Notes under the pieces: generated by a model
Told to the model about the DNA's origin: nothing
The model's input: only the letters and a program-made list of their open reading frames with translations
The model's database searches: none
Assembly (NCBI RefSeq): GCF_021018805.1
Contig: NC_086254.1
Coordinates: 24,303,300-24,367,299 of the forward strand
DNA: 64,000 nt
Direction of reading: 5' to 3'
From: Prinia subflava
Lineage: Eukaryota; Chordata; Aves; Passeriformes; Cisticolidae
Part shown: piece by piece, positions 21,612-33,165 of the stretch
Layout: every line of letters starts with the position of its first letter
Position numbering within the stretch: position 1 is the first letter of the stretch
Position numbers and translations under genes: made by a program

Positions 21612-24048
21612 AGCTCAGTGAAATCACCTTTAATCCTTGGCAGCCTCCAAACTCCTGCAGTTCTCTCTGCCCCAGGGATGGGGTCAGGCAGCAGCAGCCA
21701 GGTTTGAAAATCCCAACCTCACCCCTCCCTCAGCCCCAGCACCACCGGGAAATGAGACTGATGGAGCTCCCAGGGAGATGAAGAAGATATTCCCGGGATA
21801 TCGGGGGCTGATGAGGCTGAAGAGCAGAACGCAGCTGGCTCAATCACGTCTGCTTGTCGCTCACTCCGTGAATGAGAGAACAAAGCTGACACTGAGCATT
21901 ATTAGTCTAAAGCACTTAAAATCCCTTTAACATGAAAAGCACCTGCAGGTGCTGCTGAGGGTTTTGCAATCAGGTCTGCTTTGTCTCCTTTTACCCAGGG
22001 ATGAGAAGGGAAATTGCCCAAAATGTCCCAAAGTTGAGTCTGTTTAAATTAACCTTTTAACGGGCTGAAATTATAGAACTCCTCTCACTGCAATCAGGAT
22101 TTTGTGCTCCCTCTCCTCACTGGTCCCAGTTTGGCAGGCTGCCTCCCCCGTGCAGTGATGGTGCTCCAGCCAGGGCTGAAAGGAAATTCAGTGGATAATA
22201 TCCCGAAGGATGCAGACTCCTGTGCTTGGCTTCAGCAGGGATTCAGTTTGTTGGGAAAGGTGAGGATTTACTCTGCCACTCTGAAACCCCTGCCAGCAAA
22301 GTGCTGCAGACAAATTTAACTTCCCCGACCTCAGCTGATGTCAGATCCATCCTTGCCTCAGACTGGAAAATAACATTATTAGCTATGGGCACGGCTGGGA
22401 GCTGTAGGAACGAAACTTCTTGGAAGAAGATCACAGAAATCTTTCCATTATTACATCTAATACCTGATATTGCAAGAGATCCTGGAGCCTGTGACTCTGA
22501 CAGAACAAAAATTGCTCTTGGAAAGCTGTTACCTCAAGACACTGAAGAAAATTACAGCATTTCAGTAGACAGAACTTTATCCCCTGCGTCTTTGGTTTCC
22601 TCACATGCCAGGTTCTTGTGAGGCTCCTAATTCCAGGCAGTTTTGAGTTTTATAATCACAAGTTAGAAATAATTCTATATAATTTTATGTATTTTATAAT
22701 CATTTTATGTAATCACAGAAAATGTCCCGAAGAGTTTCTGCTCTTTATTCTAACGAGTGATCTCTCCATGTTTCAGTGAAAATTGGTAAAGAGGTTTATT
22801 TAAGTTAAGTCAGTAATCGAGCAGCTCATGTCCTACAAGTGCTGAATAAGAGCTGAAGTTTCATCCATTTTGTCAAGTATTTTGTGAATTATTCCCTTTC
22901 CAAAAACTCCAACTCTGCTGGGGCAGGGCTCTGAACAGCTCTGCAGGTCAGCAGGGCTCTGAGCAACCTCCAGGTGATGAATTCCAGCCCCTGTTTGCAA
23001 ATATTCCCAAAGCTCGAGTGCACGCTCCAGAAATGGGCACAGAATTCAAACCCAGCATAGCCTCCTTTGCTAAGAGAAAAGATTCCAACTTTTAAGTGTT
23101 TTTTCTGTAAAGAATAACACGGAGATAAAATCTTCAAGAGTTTTTTCACTCACTGGTTCGGCTGCTTGAAACTTCAGGACAACAATAATTCCCTGCTGCT
23201 TGGGAGAAACCATCTGCTCATTATCCCATAATTTCCTTTACAATTGCCACTTTTGTCTGGCAGAAACTACTGTTGAAAAAGAGTGAAAATAAAGGAAAGT
23301 GATGCACATTTATCAGCCGTTATCAGCCTGATCTCATGTCGAGAGTTAAACAAGATTTCTGATACATCACAGGGGAATTCTCTTGGAAAACTCCATGATC
23401 CACATTTAGCAGTAAATGTTATTTTCTCTTTACCTTTCTCTGAAGATTGAATAGCTTCACCAGTGAAGAAATAACTGAGCAATAACAGCATTAAAAAAAA
23501 ATAAATCAGCCTTGCTTTAACTGGTTTGTAAAACATGGCAAAGGTTTTTACTTGGGAAAATTTTTCATTTCTGGTGGTAGCTAAAGCAGCCAAAGCTTTG
23601 CTCTGTCTTCATCACAGCCAATATTTCATTAACTGTGCTGACATCCTCTTATTTACAGCTTATTTTTCTTAGAAAAAGAGTTATTTTAGGAAAGACTATG
23701 AATGAAAGTAATGTAAGAGACATCACAATAAATCTATTTTCCACATTTAACCCACTGCATCTTTGTGGGCTCAGGACGGGTTGTCCTGACATTTTTTTTT
23801 AAGGGCTGCTCAAGATTCTTTAAAGGATCCATCTGCTGTGATTGAAGCACACAAAACTTTCATTAGGGATTCTTGGGCTAGATAATAATTTCAAGTTTGG
23901 AAGCCTCAGACAGTGAAGGGCAGCCCTGGCGTGAGCAGAGATGAGAGAGCAGGGCTGGAGCAGAGGCTGCAGCTGAAGGAAAATCTGGCAGTGCAAAACT
24001 CTGACAAATCCAGCTGAGTGCTCAGGGACTCTCATCTTCTCTCTCTAT
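21612..24048. other. Intergenic, no gene supported
   Basis: Unique-looking sequence between the CCAT array and a 79-bp tandem repeat. No exon or named repeat recognised on either strand. Confidence 0.35.
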
Positions 24049-24247
24049 TTTCCAGTGCTGAGCAGAGAAATCCTTTGGAAAACAAGGAGAATACAAAATA
24101 TTTTGTGACATTTCAGATCACGGAGGTTTTCCAGTGCTGAGCAGAGAAATCCTTTGGAAAACAAGGAGAATACAAAATATTTTGTGACATTTCAGATCAT
24201 GGAGGTTTTCCAGTGCTGAGCAGAGAAATCCTTTGGAAAACAAGGGC
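24049..24247. repeat. Tandem duplication, 79-bp unit, 2.5 copies
   Basis: The unit starting ccagtgctgagcagagaaat begins at 24052, 24131 and 24210, exactly 79 bp apart. The first two copies differ by one visible base (atcacgg versus atcatgg). The third stops after caaggg. The near identity means the duplication is recent. Confidence 0.95.
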
Positions 24248-25585
24248 TCCCATGTTGCTGTCTTCTGTGCAGACACAGCTTCCTCCCCTCTCGGCACAGC
24301 CTCAGAGCCGGGGTGAGTTTGCTCTCACACAGGAGGCTGTAGTCCCCTATTTTTAGCCCTTAATGGCAAAGCTGATGGTGCCATTAATCCACTTGGGTGT
24401 ACAACATCCAATTTCCACTCCAGATTGCACCTCGGTGCTAATGGCAGCCTGTCCTGCTGCCACACGAGTTCAGAAACTCACGGTGCAGGACATTAATGAG
24501 CTCCTGTCCCAGCTGAGAGCTGGGGAAAGGTGCAGAGGATTTGGAAGCAGTGTGGCACGAGGGATGGAGCATTCCAGAGGCAGCATTCCAGGAATGACCC
24601 TGGCACTGCTGAGAGTGCCCACGGCAGGACTGGCACCTGCAGGGCCCAGCTCTCCTGGGGACAGCCCCAATTTTGGGTGCCCCAAACAGAATTGCCCCTC
24701 CAGCAGCAGAAACGCAGAGCCCAGCCCAGGGTGCTGCTCCCCAGGGTGAGCTGCGCCTTTGGGTCCTGTCCTCACCCTGGGGGACACAGCTCCACTGCCA
24801 CTCCAAAAGAGAGGGCAGAGCTGGCAGGGAGCCCTGCAGGATGGGCTCCTGTTCACCTGGAAAAACAACATTTCCAAGGGCGTTAACAGCCCAGAAATCC
24901 CCACCTGGGTCCCCTCCACGGGCCCCCAAAGGCTGTCAGGAGCCCTGGGGCTCCTGCACAGAGCAGAGGCTGCTGCTCCAGGCTGGCATCCAGAGCTGCC
25001 ACAGGGTGCAGGGAATGTCTGTCCCCATGGGATTACAGGCACGGGAGGGACAGTTTAAGGTATCTGCTCTTATTAATCACGGCAAATTTAGGGAGAGACT
25101 GAGATCTTTAAAACATTACCTGTGCAATTTGGTGGGCAAATCTCCAGCTATTTATTCACTTAAAACTACTGCACTGAAATCTGTCCTTGTAAAACTGTCC
25201 CCTGGAGGTTAAATTGGAGAAGTGTTGCCTCTTGGTACTGAACTGTGGGTGCAAGACAAGAATTCTGCTCAGAATGAAACTGGGAGAGATTTGTGAATTT
25301 TTTAAGCTAACAAACCTGCAAGAGAAGCCCCAAACATTAATACAAAGGACACAGCACTTGATTCCAAAGTATTTCTGCAAAAACACGAGGTGGGAAGAGT
25401 TTAGACATCAGCAAGTGCTTTTAAAAAAATCAAACCAAGAAAATTGCACCGCAGAAATACAGAAGGAATGAAGCACAAGGAAAATCTGCCTTATGATTGT
25501 CTGCTTATCTGTGATAAGTGAAAATCTCCTCAGTCCTGCGGAGGTTTAAATGGCTGCAATCCCAGTTAAAACCAGTCCTAGTGGC
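24248..25585. other. MC3R upstream region, no gene supported
   Basis: GC-richer from about 24430 to 25050. Possible donor sequences (CCAGG|gtgagc near 24746, TTAAG|gtatct near 25058) could belong to non-coding 5' exons of MC3R, but nothing in the sequence decides this. Confidence 0.3.
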
Positions 25586-25589
25586 TACT

Positions 25590-25800
25590 CCAGGGTGCGC
25601 GGGGGGTGTGCGAGCATCCCGCCCGCCCCAAACCCTCCCACGGGCAGGACCGGGCTGCCCGGAGCAGGCAGAAAGTTTCACCGGGAGAAAAATCCCGTTT
25701 TCCGGAGGAATTTTACACCAAACCCAGCCTGCTCGGCATCTGCAGAGGGCGCCAGACAGTTTGGGATGCGCCGGGACGCGCTCCAGGTGCTCGGGCTGTC
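25590..25800 (+). promoter_or_regulatory. CpG-rich segment upstream of MC3R
   Basis: Contains ggtgcgcggggggtgtgcga, caccgggagaaaaatcccgt and gcgccgggacgcgctcc, a local CpG density well above the surrounding region. It is 0.5-0.7 kb upstream of the MC3R start codon and may be its promoter or a small CpG island. Confidence 0.5.
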
Positions 25801-25879
25801 ACTCACACAGGTGCCGCTCTGCAGTGGCCAATGCCCTGCTCGCAGCATGGAGTAGGAGTTGGTTTTTCTTTCTTGCATG

Positions 25880-25886
25880 TATAAAT
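25880..25886 (+). promoter_or_regulatory. TATA-like box upstream of MC3R
   Basis: TATAAAT, downstream of the CpG-rich segment. It would place transcription start near 25910, about 400 bp before the MC3R ATG. It is followed by a pyrimidine-rich stretch (gttctcgtctccctccttcc). Position is the only support. Confidence 0.35.
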
Positions 25887-26018
25887 CCCTTCGTTCTCGT
25901 CTCCCTCCTTCCCACTGGAATAGCAACAGATGCTTGGCTGAGCTGCAGCGTGCTGGCACCGAGTGTGCCCCGGCAGCCGGGAGAGCTCCGTGCTCGCACC
26001 GGCAGGGCTGAGCTGGCC

Positions 26019-26111
26019 ATGTCCTGCTGCCGATCCCTCCCTGCACAGAAAACTGCTGCCCGCAGCCTTCGGAGCTGCTTTTCTTCTGAAGGAAACATCA
26101 GCCTGGCATAA
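26019..26111 (+). other. Upstream ORF in the possible MC3R 5' leader (30 codons)
   Basis: ATG at 26019, stop at 26109-26111, in a different frame from MC3R and ending 199 bases before the receptor ATG. If the leader is unspliced this short ORF could lower receptor translation. If the leader is spliced to 26273 the uORF may be removed or separated. Confidence 0.3.
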
Positions 26112-26257
26112 AATCCACTGTAAATGCAGATTGGTTGATGCTTGCACTTGTAAAACTGACCAAAGTCCTGCTTGGTTCCACCCCATATGCACAGCATCAG
26201 CTTGGAAGGACTTGTTTTCCTCGTTTTCCTTATTTTTTTATTTTTTCCTCTTTTTAA

Positions 26258-26273
26258 GCTGTGCTCTCTCAGG
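26258..26273 (+). promoter_or_regulatory. MC3R: Likely splice acceptor of the MC3R coding exon
   Basis: A long pyrimidine tract (26221-26256) followed by gctgtgctctctcag at 26258-26272. This is a strong acceptor context 38 bases before the ATG and suggests that the coding exon starts at 26273 and is joined to one or more upstream non-coding exons. Confidence 0.55.
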
Positions 26274-26310
26274 TCCACAGTCCCTGGTGAACTCAGCTCC
26301 TCTGCTGACA

Positions 26311-27288
26311 ATGAACACCACACGCTTTGCACTCTCATTCCAGCCCGTGCTGCTCAACGCCACCGAGCTCTTCAACGACTCCGTCCCCAGCAACAGGAGC
26401 GCCGAGGGATTCTGCGAGCAGGTCTTCATCAAAGCCGAGGTCTTCCTCAGCCTGGGGATCATCAGCCTGCTGGAGAACATCCTGGTCATCCTGGCAGTGC
26501 TGAAGAACGGGAACCTGCACTCGCCCATGTACTTCTTCCTCTGCAGCCTGGCCGTGGCAGATATGCTGGTGAGCATGTCCAACGCCCTGGAGACCGTCAT
26601 GATCGCCATCCTCAGCAGTGGCTACCTGGTCATCGACGACCACTTCATCCAGCACATGGACAACGTTTTCGACTCCATGATCTGCATCTCCCTGGTAGCC
26701 TCCATCTGCAACCTCTTGGTCATAGCCATCGACAGGTACATCACTATTTTCTATGCCCTCCGTTACCACAGCATCATGACGGTGAAGAAAGCCCTGACCC
26801 TCATTGTGCTCATCTGGGTGGCTTGCATCATCTGTGGCATCATCTTCATCGCCTACTCGGAGAGCAAGACCGTCATCGTGTGCCTCATCGCCATGTTCTT
26901 CACCATGCTGCTGCTGATGGCCTCGCTGTACGTGCACATGTTCCTCTTCGCCCGCCTGCACGTCAAACGCATCGCGGCGCTGCCCGTCGAGGGCGTGCCC
27001 CCCCAGCGCACCTGCATGAAGGGGGCCGTCACCATCACCATCCTCCTGGGCGTCTTCATCGTCTGCTGGGCGCCTTTCTTCCTCCACCTCATCCTCATCA
27101 TCTCCTGCCCCATGAACCCCTACTGCGTCTGCTACACCGCGCACTTCAACACCTACCTGGTGCTGATCATGTGCAACTCGGTCATCGACCCGCTCATCTA
27201 CGCCTTCAGGAGCCTGGAGATGAGGAAGACCTTCAAAGAAATCGTGTGTTGCTGCTATGACATGAGTGTGGGACAGTGCATGCTGTAG
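26311..27288 (+). CDS. MC3R: Melanocortin receptor 3
   Basis: Gs-coupled receptor for alpha/beta/gamma-MSH and ACTH at the plasma membrane; in vertebrates it is chiefly hypothalamic and acts in energy balance and growth or puberty timing. A single coding exon of 325 aa, seven membrane segments, intact. Glycosylation sequons at Asn2, 16, 22 and 28; ligand-pocket acidic residues Glu94, Asp117 and Asp121; DRY at 141-143; CWAP at 252-255; DPLIY at 293-297 in place of NPxxY, as in all melanocortin receptors; Cys313-315 probable palmitoylation sites. The short second extracellular loop and lack of an ECL1-TM3 disulphide are family traits. The start is the first in-frame ATG: the frame is open for over 100 codons upstream but contains no other [20 protein letters not shown] and the gene order with FAM210B and AURKA identify MC3R rather than MC5R or MC4R. 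Confidence 0.96.
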   Translation: MNTTRFALSFQPVLLNATELFNDSVPSNRSAEGFCEQVFIKAEVFLSLGIISLLENILVILAVLKNGNLHSPMYFFLCSLAVADMLVSMSNALETVMIAILSSGYLVIDDHFIQHMDNVFDSMICISLVASICNLLVIAIDRYITIFYALRYHSIMTVKKALTLIVLIWVACIICGIIFIAYSESKTVIVCLIAMFFTMLLLMASLYVHMFLFARLHVKRIAALPVEGVPPQRTCMKGAVTITILLGVFIVCWAPFFLHLILIISCPMNPYCVCYTAHFNTYLVLIMCNSVIDPLIYAFRSLEMRKTFKEIVCCCYDMSVGQCML

Positions 27289-27336
27289 ACACCTGGCTTT
27301 GGGTGGAAAAAAACGCCCCATAGGGGTGTAAATATA

Positions 27337-27342
27337 AATAAA
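27337..27342 (+). terminator. MC3R: Possible MC3R polyadenylation signal
   Basis: AATAAA within an AT-rich run (taaatataaataaatataaatata) about 50 bases after the stop codon. It would give a very short 3'UTR; a distal site is possible. Confidence 0.35.
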
Positions 27343-28313
27343 TATAAATATATTTATGTATATGTTGAGATGCAGAGCAGCTCACTTTAAACGCAGTGCC
27401 TGAAGGAAGGGTGCAGGAAGGACAAAAAGCCTCCTACGTGATGCCTTGTTTCCTACTTTTTAGAGTGAAAACCAGCTTCAACTGAATTATTTGAAATTTT
27501 TTAAATGGTTGTAATGGAAGGAAATCCAGAGTGGCTTACAAAGCAGCTTCAGAAACTTACTGGGAAAAATGAATCCTGACAGGGAATGCCGCCTTCTAGA
27601 GACTGAGATAATTTTCCCTCTAGCATTCGTTTGTGCCTGTTGCTTTGTCTCTGTGCCACTGCCAACAAGTCGGTGTTTTCTAAAAGATTTCATTAGTAAC
27701 CTCTGTGGAAAGCTGTTTTCCAAACAGGTAACAGCATTGTTCTACACCCATGCCTCCACCTTTTAATGAAAGAATAGATTGACATTTCTGCTGCTTTCCA
27801 TAAAACAGCCTGAGTACAATTTTCCCAGGGTGAAAGCAAATATTTCTCTTGCACTGAAATCACTTATCACTACAGAATCAGTGTTAGTGTGGCTTCAACA
27901 GCTGCCTGAGAGGACTGACTCATGTGAAGGCTCTTACATTATTCATTGTGATATAAGAGTATTATGTCCTTGAATTTATAATTATTTTTTAAAGCTGGAA
28001 TGCCCTGATCAATGTAGTAATTGCTATATTTGTAAAAACTCATAGAAGTCTCCTTTTGATAAATCCTCACTAGTGAGATCCATGGATCTGAATGTCAGAG
28101 AGAGCTAAAATGCAAAACACTTTGACTTCAGCTTTGTGTAAAAGCTGCAGGCAGTCCTTAGAAATATCCACTTGTAAATTCAGCAGCTGGAGGAAATCAG
28201 ATGTGTGTGGCAGAGAGGAGTTTATCCATCGAGAAATAAATGTGCTGGGGCAGTGTGTCCTCCCTCCAGCCCTGCCCTGCCCGCAGGGGCTGGCTCCAGG
28301 AGGGCACAGGGCT
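27343..28313. other. MC3R downstream region or 3'UTR, no other feature
   Basis: AT-rich up to about 28200 and without recognisable genes. It could be MC3R 3'UTR if the proximal poly(A) signal is not used. Confidence 0.35.
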
Positions 28314-28600
28314 GGGTGCCACCCTGTCCCAGCCCTGTGTGTGCCACCCTGTCCCAGACCTGTGTGCCACCCTGTCCCAACCCCGTGTGTGCCACCCTGT
28401 CCCAGCCCCATGTGTGCCACCCTGTCCCATCCCTGTGTGTGCCACCCTGTCCCAATCCTGTGTGTGCCACCCTGTCCCATCCCTGTGTGTGCCACCCTGT
28501 CCCATCCCCGTGTGTGCCACCCTGTCCCAGCCCCGTGTGTGCCACCCTGTCCCATCCCTGTGTGTGCCACCCTGTCCCATCCCCGTGTGTGCCAGGTGTG
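28314..28600. repeat. 25-bp minisatellite, about 11 units
   Basis: Unit ccaccctgtcccatccctgt plus gtgtg, with variants at the cccagccc / ccaatcc positions. A few copies are shortened by two or more bases. No function is visible; the frames across it (GWDRVAHTG and its reverse) are artefacts. Confidence 0.95.
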
Positions 28601-29380
28601 CCAAGCCAGCCCCTGCAGCTGCAGCAGTGCAGTCTGTGCCTCTGCTCTCTGCAGGAACAGCCCTGCAGGCGGCCTCCAAACAGCTCCTGAGCAGGGGCTG
28701 CTGCAGCGTGTGCAGGACACGGGCACGGGCAGGGGCAGGGGCACCTCCAGTGCCAGCTGGGACACTCTGAGCCACCCCAAAGGCTCTGGAGCACCTTTCT
28801 GCTACCTTGCTTTCGGGGGGGCAGGATCCCCAAACCATCAGATGCTTTCAAAGACCTCATTTGATTTTAAACTCTCTCCTTTATTCCCCACACACTTTTA
28901 TTTTGGGTGGAGTTGCTGGGTTGGTATTATTGTTGTTTTTTCTGGCCCTCCCATGTGCCAGGTGAGAAATGTTCATGCACCCAGAGCTTCCCCAGCTCCT
29001 GTGCCCAGCTCTGCCCCACGCTGGTGTTTCAGTGCCAGTGTCCCCACTCCCAGCCCTGCTGCCTCTGGGGAGTTTCCACATTTCACACTCTGCACACCCA
29101 GCCCGTGTTTGATCCTCCCCACCCCACAGGGAACAGCCCCATTTCCCAATCCTATGGGCTGTGTCTTTTTCCTGGGGGTAAGAACCACCTCTCCCTGTGC
29201 TCCAGCCCACTCTGCCCCACCACAAACCAACCTCACATTCCCTGCCCTCTCATCACTCCCAAAAATCCCTAATTGAGTCCTCACTCCCCCCCAGAATCAC
29301 ATCCTCCAGATTTCCCTCTTTCCAACACTCCCTCTGTCCCAACTCTTCCCTAATCCTCCATTGTAGAAAGGCTAAAGTTA

Positions 29381-29434
<54 letters not shown>

Positions 29435-30014
29435 CAAAGCCAAGGTCGCTGTGGAGCAGAACAGGCACAAATGAAAATTCTCCCTGTTTCAAGAAGAGAC
29501 CAAAGACAATCCCACCGATTTCCCAAACGCTTTCAGCCTTCTCTGTGTGCCCCAGCCCCAGCCCAGCAGCCCCAGCCGTGCTCTGTTTGCCCAGCCTGTC
29601 ACACCCTGCAGAGCTGGTGTGGAGATGGAGTCAGCACAGGAGCACAGAACTCTGCTGCTGTGCAAAGCTGTGCCTGCCTGGTGTAAAATCTGCTTTTTTC
29701 CAGTGTTCTGTGTCTCTGCACTCTGGAGCATGGTGTGCCACGATTTTCTGCCTCAGGTTATTGTGTTTGGCTCTTGTTGCACCTGATGTCCCACTTGTTT
29801 CTCTGCTGTCCTACTTTTATCCCTTTTAAAAGCAATTTCAACAGGACTGATTCATACAGTGCTTTGCCTTTAAGCAAAACATTTTCTGCTGAATAAAATC
29901 TGGAGAGATCCCTCAGAATCACGTTTGCTTCTGTCAGTGAATCACATCACATCAAACCAGTCTGGGGCTCACAGAACTAGAAATAGAGTCCAACAACGGG
30001 CAAAAGCCTCTAAA
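28601..30014. other. Intergenic, no gene supported
   Basis: C-rich sequence with a 52-base poly-A run (29382-29433, listed separately). No exon recognised. Confidence 0.35.
29382..29433. repeat. Poly-A run of 52 bases
   Basis: An uninterrupted A homopolymer. The C/T-rich sequence just 5' of it (29280-29370) has no recognised parent gene, so I cannot call a retropseudogene. Confidence 0.95.
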
Positions 30015-30130
30015 TTCAGAGAGGGATGGATGGTTTGGGTTGGGAGGGACCTTCCTCAGCCAGTGCCACCCCTGCCACGGGCAGGGACACCTCCCTCTGT
30101 CCCAGGGGGTTCCTGCCTGGAATTCAACAC
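30015..30130 (-). mobile_element. CR1 LINE, short 3'-end fragment
   Basis: Plus-strand text gatggtttgggttgggaggg, then ccacgggcagggacacctcc, is the reverse complement of the CR1 tail. Truncated after about 100 bp. Confidence 0.75.
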
Positions 30131-30450
30131 TCTGCCCACAGAGCTCCACTAAAAAAGGAGGGGGGAAAGCCAGATTTTCAGTCCTGTGTGCAAACATGAC
30201 AGAATCCATGAAATCCCCCACGATCTCCCACCCCTTCTGACACCAGGCTCCCCGCAGGTTGTCCAGGGGGTGGGGGTGGCTTTGTTCAGCCCCGGGGCCA
30301 CATTCCCAGCTCCAGCCCTGCTCTGGAATCCTGTGCTCGGATCCAGGGCTGCAGGATCACAGGGAGCCTGGCCCTGGTGGGAGAGAGGGAATCCGTGGGG
30401 CTGAGCCCACAGCAGGAGACAGTGAGGGAATACTGACAGCTCCAGAGCCA

Positions 30451-30990
30451 GGGGGAAGGGAAAGGGAAAAGGGAAAAGGGAAAATGGAAAAGGGAAAAGG
30501 GAAAAGGGGAAAGGGAAAAGGGAAAAGGGGAAAAGGAAAAAGGAAAAGGGAAAAGGGAAAGGGAAAAAGAAAAGGGAAAAGGGAAAAGGGAAAAGGGAAA
30601 AGGGAAAAGGGAAAGGGAAAGGGAAGGGAAAAGGGAAAAGGGAAAAGGGAAAAGGGAAAGGGAAAAAGAAAAGGGAAAAGGGAAAAGGGAAAAGGGAAAA
30701 GGGAAAAGGGAAAGGGAAAGGGAAGGGAAAAGGGAAAAGGGAAAAGGGAAAAGGGAAAAGGGGAAGGGAAAAGGGGAAGGGGAAGGGGAAGGAGAAGGGG
30801 GAGGGAAAGGGAAAGGGAAAGGGAAAGGGAAAGGGAAAGGGAAAGGGAAAGGGAAAGGGAAAGGGAAAGGGAAAGGGAAAGGGAAAGGGAAAGGGAAAGG
30901 GAAAGGGAAAGGGAAAGGGAAAGGGAAAGGGAAAGGGAAAGGGAAAGGAAGAGGAAAAGAAGGGAAAAGGAAGGGGAAGGAAAGGGAAAG
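30451..30990. repeat. GGGAAA/GGGAAAA purine tract (540 bp)
   Basis: The plus strand is purely purine over almost the whole interval. From 30800 to 30945 it is a perfect GGGAAA hexamer array; before that it is a mix of ggaaaa, gggaaaa and ggggaa units, including two near-identical blocks about 120 bp apart (30553-30640 and 30665-30755). Such mirror-symmetric purine tracts can form intramolecular triplexes. FPFPFP and EREREREK frames are artefacts. Confidence 0.97.
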
Positions 30991-32489
30991 GAAGGCAGGG
31001 GCAGGGCAGAGCCCCCTCCCCTGCTGCCAACCACAGCAACATTTCCAGCTGGGAATCTGCCCCCGATTTCACTGCAGGGAAATGCTGCCACTTTCAGGGC
31101 TGTCACTTGTAAACCAACATATAATCCGCTCATAATAGGAAATGTTTCTTCCCTGAGGAGAGCGCTGGGCTGAACAAAACGTGTGCAGTATCTCCCAGCT
31201 GCTCTGAGAAATGGCAGGCTGAAATTACACCTTTTGCACCTAATGGTGTCATTATTATGGATTTATTGAGTCAGGTTTTCTGCAGGAAAATCAAGAAGTT
31301 CACAGACACTGTAGGATTACCATTTGCTCAAAGATGTGTTAGGAAATCCTCATATATTTAAGACAAATATTTGAATTCACAGGAACATGAGTTATCCTGC
31401 TAAGTCAACACAGCACATTCTGCAAATTACAGACAGATCTGTTTCTTTCACATTAAATTCACCACTGTGCAGGCAATTTTCCCATCAATAAATGTCTAAA
31501 TATTTTATAATTGACAGCATTTGTATTAATGGGCAAACAACGGAGTCCAGGCACAGAACTCTGCAGTCAAACAAGATCATTATTCTGGCCATCAGTACAA
31601 ACACCCTCATTCCATTCCCACTGAAATAAGATGTTCCTGGCTGTTGAGGCCTAGGTGGGTGTTGGAATTCCTGGCTCTTTCCTGCTCCGAGGTCAGGGTG
31701 AATAAAACTCAGATGTTGTTTTTGAAGTCTGACTCTGAAATTTATTATCCTTCTGTATTACAAACTCACGAGATGTGAGCTCTCTCTAACAGGTCGAGGA
31801 ACTGAGCTAAAACGGTGTCTACTCAAGGCTATTTAAGTGTCAATTATCCATTAAACAGTTGACATCTATATTATTTATGCTTTTAATCCAATTGTGGTCA
31901 CCCAAAACCCTCTTTAACCCAGTGAAAAGGAAAAGAGTTTTTCACAGAAAACCACCCTAACTGGTGAAGAAGAAGGTGCAAAAAGACAACGAATCCACAC
32001 CCAAAGTTCTCCATCTTGGCTCCCATACATCACCATACACTAAAATCCCAAATCTACGTTTGTCACCCTGTGAGATCACACAGTACTATCCAAACTACAC
32101 ATCCACTGCTACTGTGCTGTCACTCAATTTTGGAGGCCTCAGGTCAAAGGAGGTGTTTATTTGAGGGCTGGCACCTTCAATTCAGAGAGCTTGGAGCTTT
32201 CAGCCTCCAGAGTTCCAACAGGAACCAGGATTTGCTGTTTGGTGGCTGCCCCAAAACCACTGGGGTGATTTGGGAGGAACCCACAGAGGAATTGGCAGAG
32301 ACACTGCAAATCCCTCTGCTGTCTGCAGCCCAGTCCCAGCTCCACAGCCCTGGGACAGCCCCAGGGACACCAGGGCACCTGAGACCCAGCAGGGCTCAGC
32401 ACTGCTCCACTGCTGCCCCCATCCAAGTGCAAAATCCACTCACATGGGATTGTTTTCCACTCGTATGGGATTGATTTCCACTCATATGG
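30991..32489. other. Intergenic, no gene supported
   Basis: AT-rich, unique-looking sequence with no recognised repeat or exon. Confidence 0.35.
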
Positions 32490-32750
32490 GATGATTCAAG
32501 TCTTCAGACTGAAACAGAGGAGGGTTAAATGGGATCTTGGGAATCAGGAATTCTTCCCTGGGAGGGTGGGCAGGCCCTGGCACAGGGTGCCCAGAGCAGC
32601 TGTGGCTGCCCCTGGATCCCTGGCAGTGCCAAGGCCAGGCTGGACAGGGTTGGAGCAGCCTGGGGCAGTGGGAGGTGTCCCTGCCATGGCAGGGGTGGGA
32701 TGAGATGATCTTTAAGACTCCTTCCAACCTAAACCATTCCATTCTATCCC
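32490..32750 (+). mobile_element. CR1 LINE, 3'-end fragment
   Basis: Plus-oriented CR1 end: gaattcttccctgggagggt, ggcacagggtgcccagagca, gctgtggctgcccctggatc, then gatgatctttaagactcctt and an attccattctatcc tail related to the CR1 terminal repeat. Confidence 0.9.
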
Positions 32751-33099
32751 TGCTAAAGAAGGCACAGGGTTTGGACAGCCCTCAGCTGCAGGATCCAGGG
32801 CAGGGGCTCCCCCAGTTTGGGAGAACAACCCCAAATCAGCCCCACATCCCACTGCCCGTGGTGTTACTGTGTCCCACAGGGCTCCCTGGTGTTCCCTGCT
32901 CAGAACAGCTCCAAGCACAGGCACAAACCCAAGGTTTTAATCCCAGCTGTAGCACAGAGCCCCCCATCAATCCACTCCCAGAGCAGAGAAACCGCTTTGA
33001 AAGAGCACTGCAAAGACTGATAAAAATTCCCGTCCATAAATATCTCTGTGAAGAGCTCCCAGATGTTCCCTTCTGCTCAGGTCTGACGGTTAAAGTTTA

Positions 33100-33165
33100 A
33101 AAGGGGGTGACACTGGATGGGATTTAGGGTCCCTCCCAACCCAAACCACTCCCTGACCCCACAGC
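33100..33165 (+). mobile_element. CR1 LINE, terminal tail fragment
   Basis: A 60-bp remnant, ggatgggatttagggtccct followed by cccaacccaaaccactccctga, resembling the last bases of CR1. Confidence 0.5.

Noticed and set aside
20506..21781. Long HPSIHPS and MDGWMDGW open frames on both strands
   Set aside because: They are translations of the CCAT array, which lacks stop codons in several frames. No start context, splice signals or homology.
25963..26310. N-terminal extension of MC3R by the open frame upstream of the ATG
   Set aside because: There is no in-frame ATG in it, and a likely splice acceptor at 26272 interrupts it.
26311..27288. Calling the receptor MC5R or MC4R
   Set aside because: The N-terminal wording up to FCEQVFIK and the linkage to FAM210B and AURKA point to MC3R.
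30149..31173. FPFPFP, LSLSLS and EREREREK frames of about 300 codons
   Set aside because: Artefacts of the GGGAAA purine tract.
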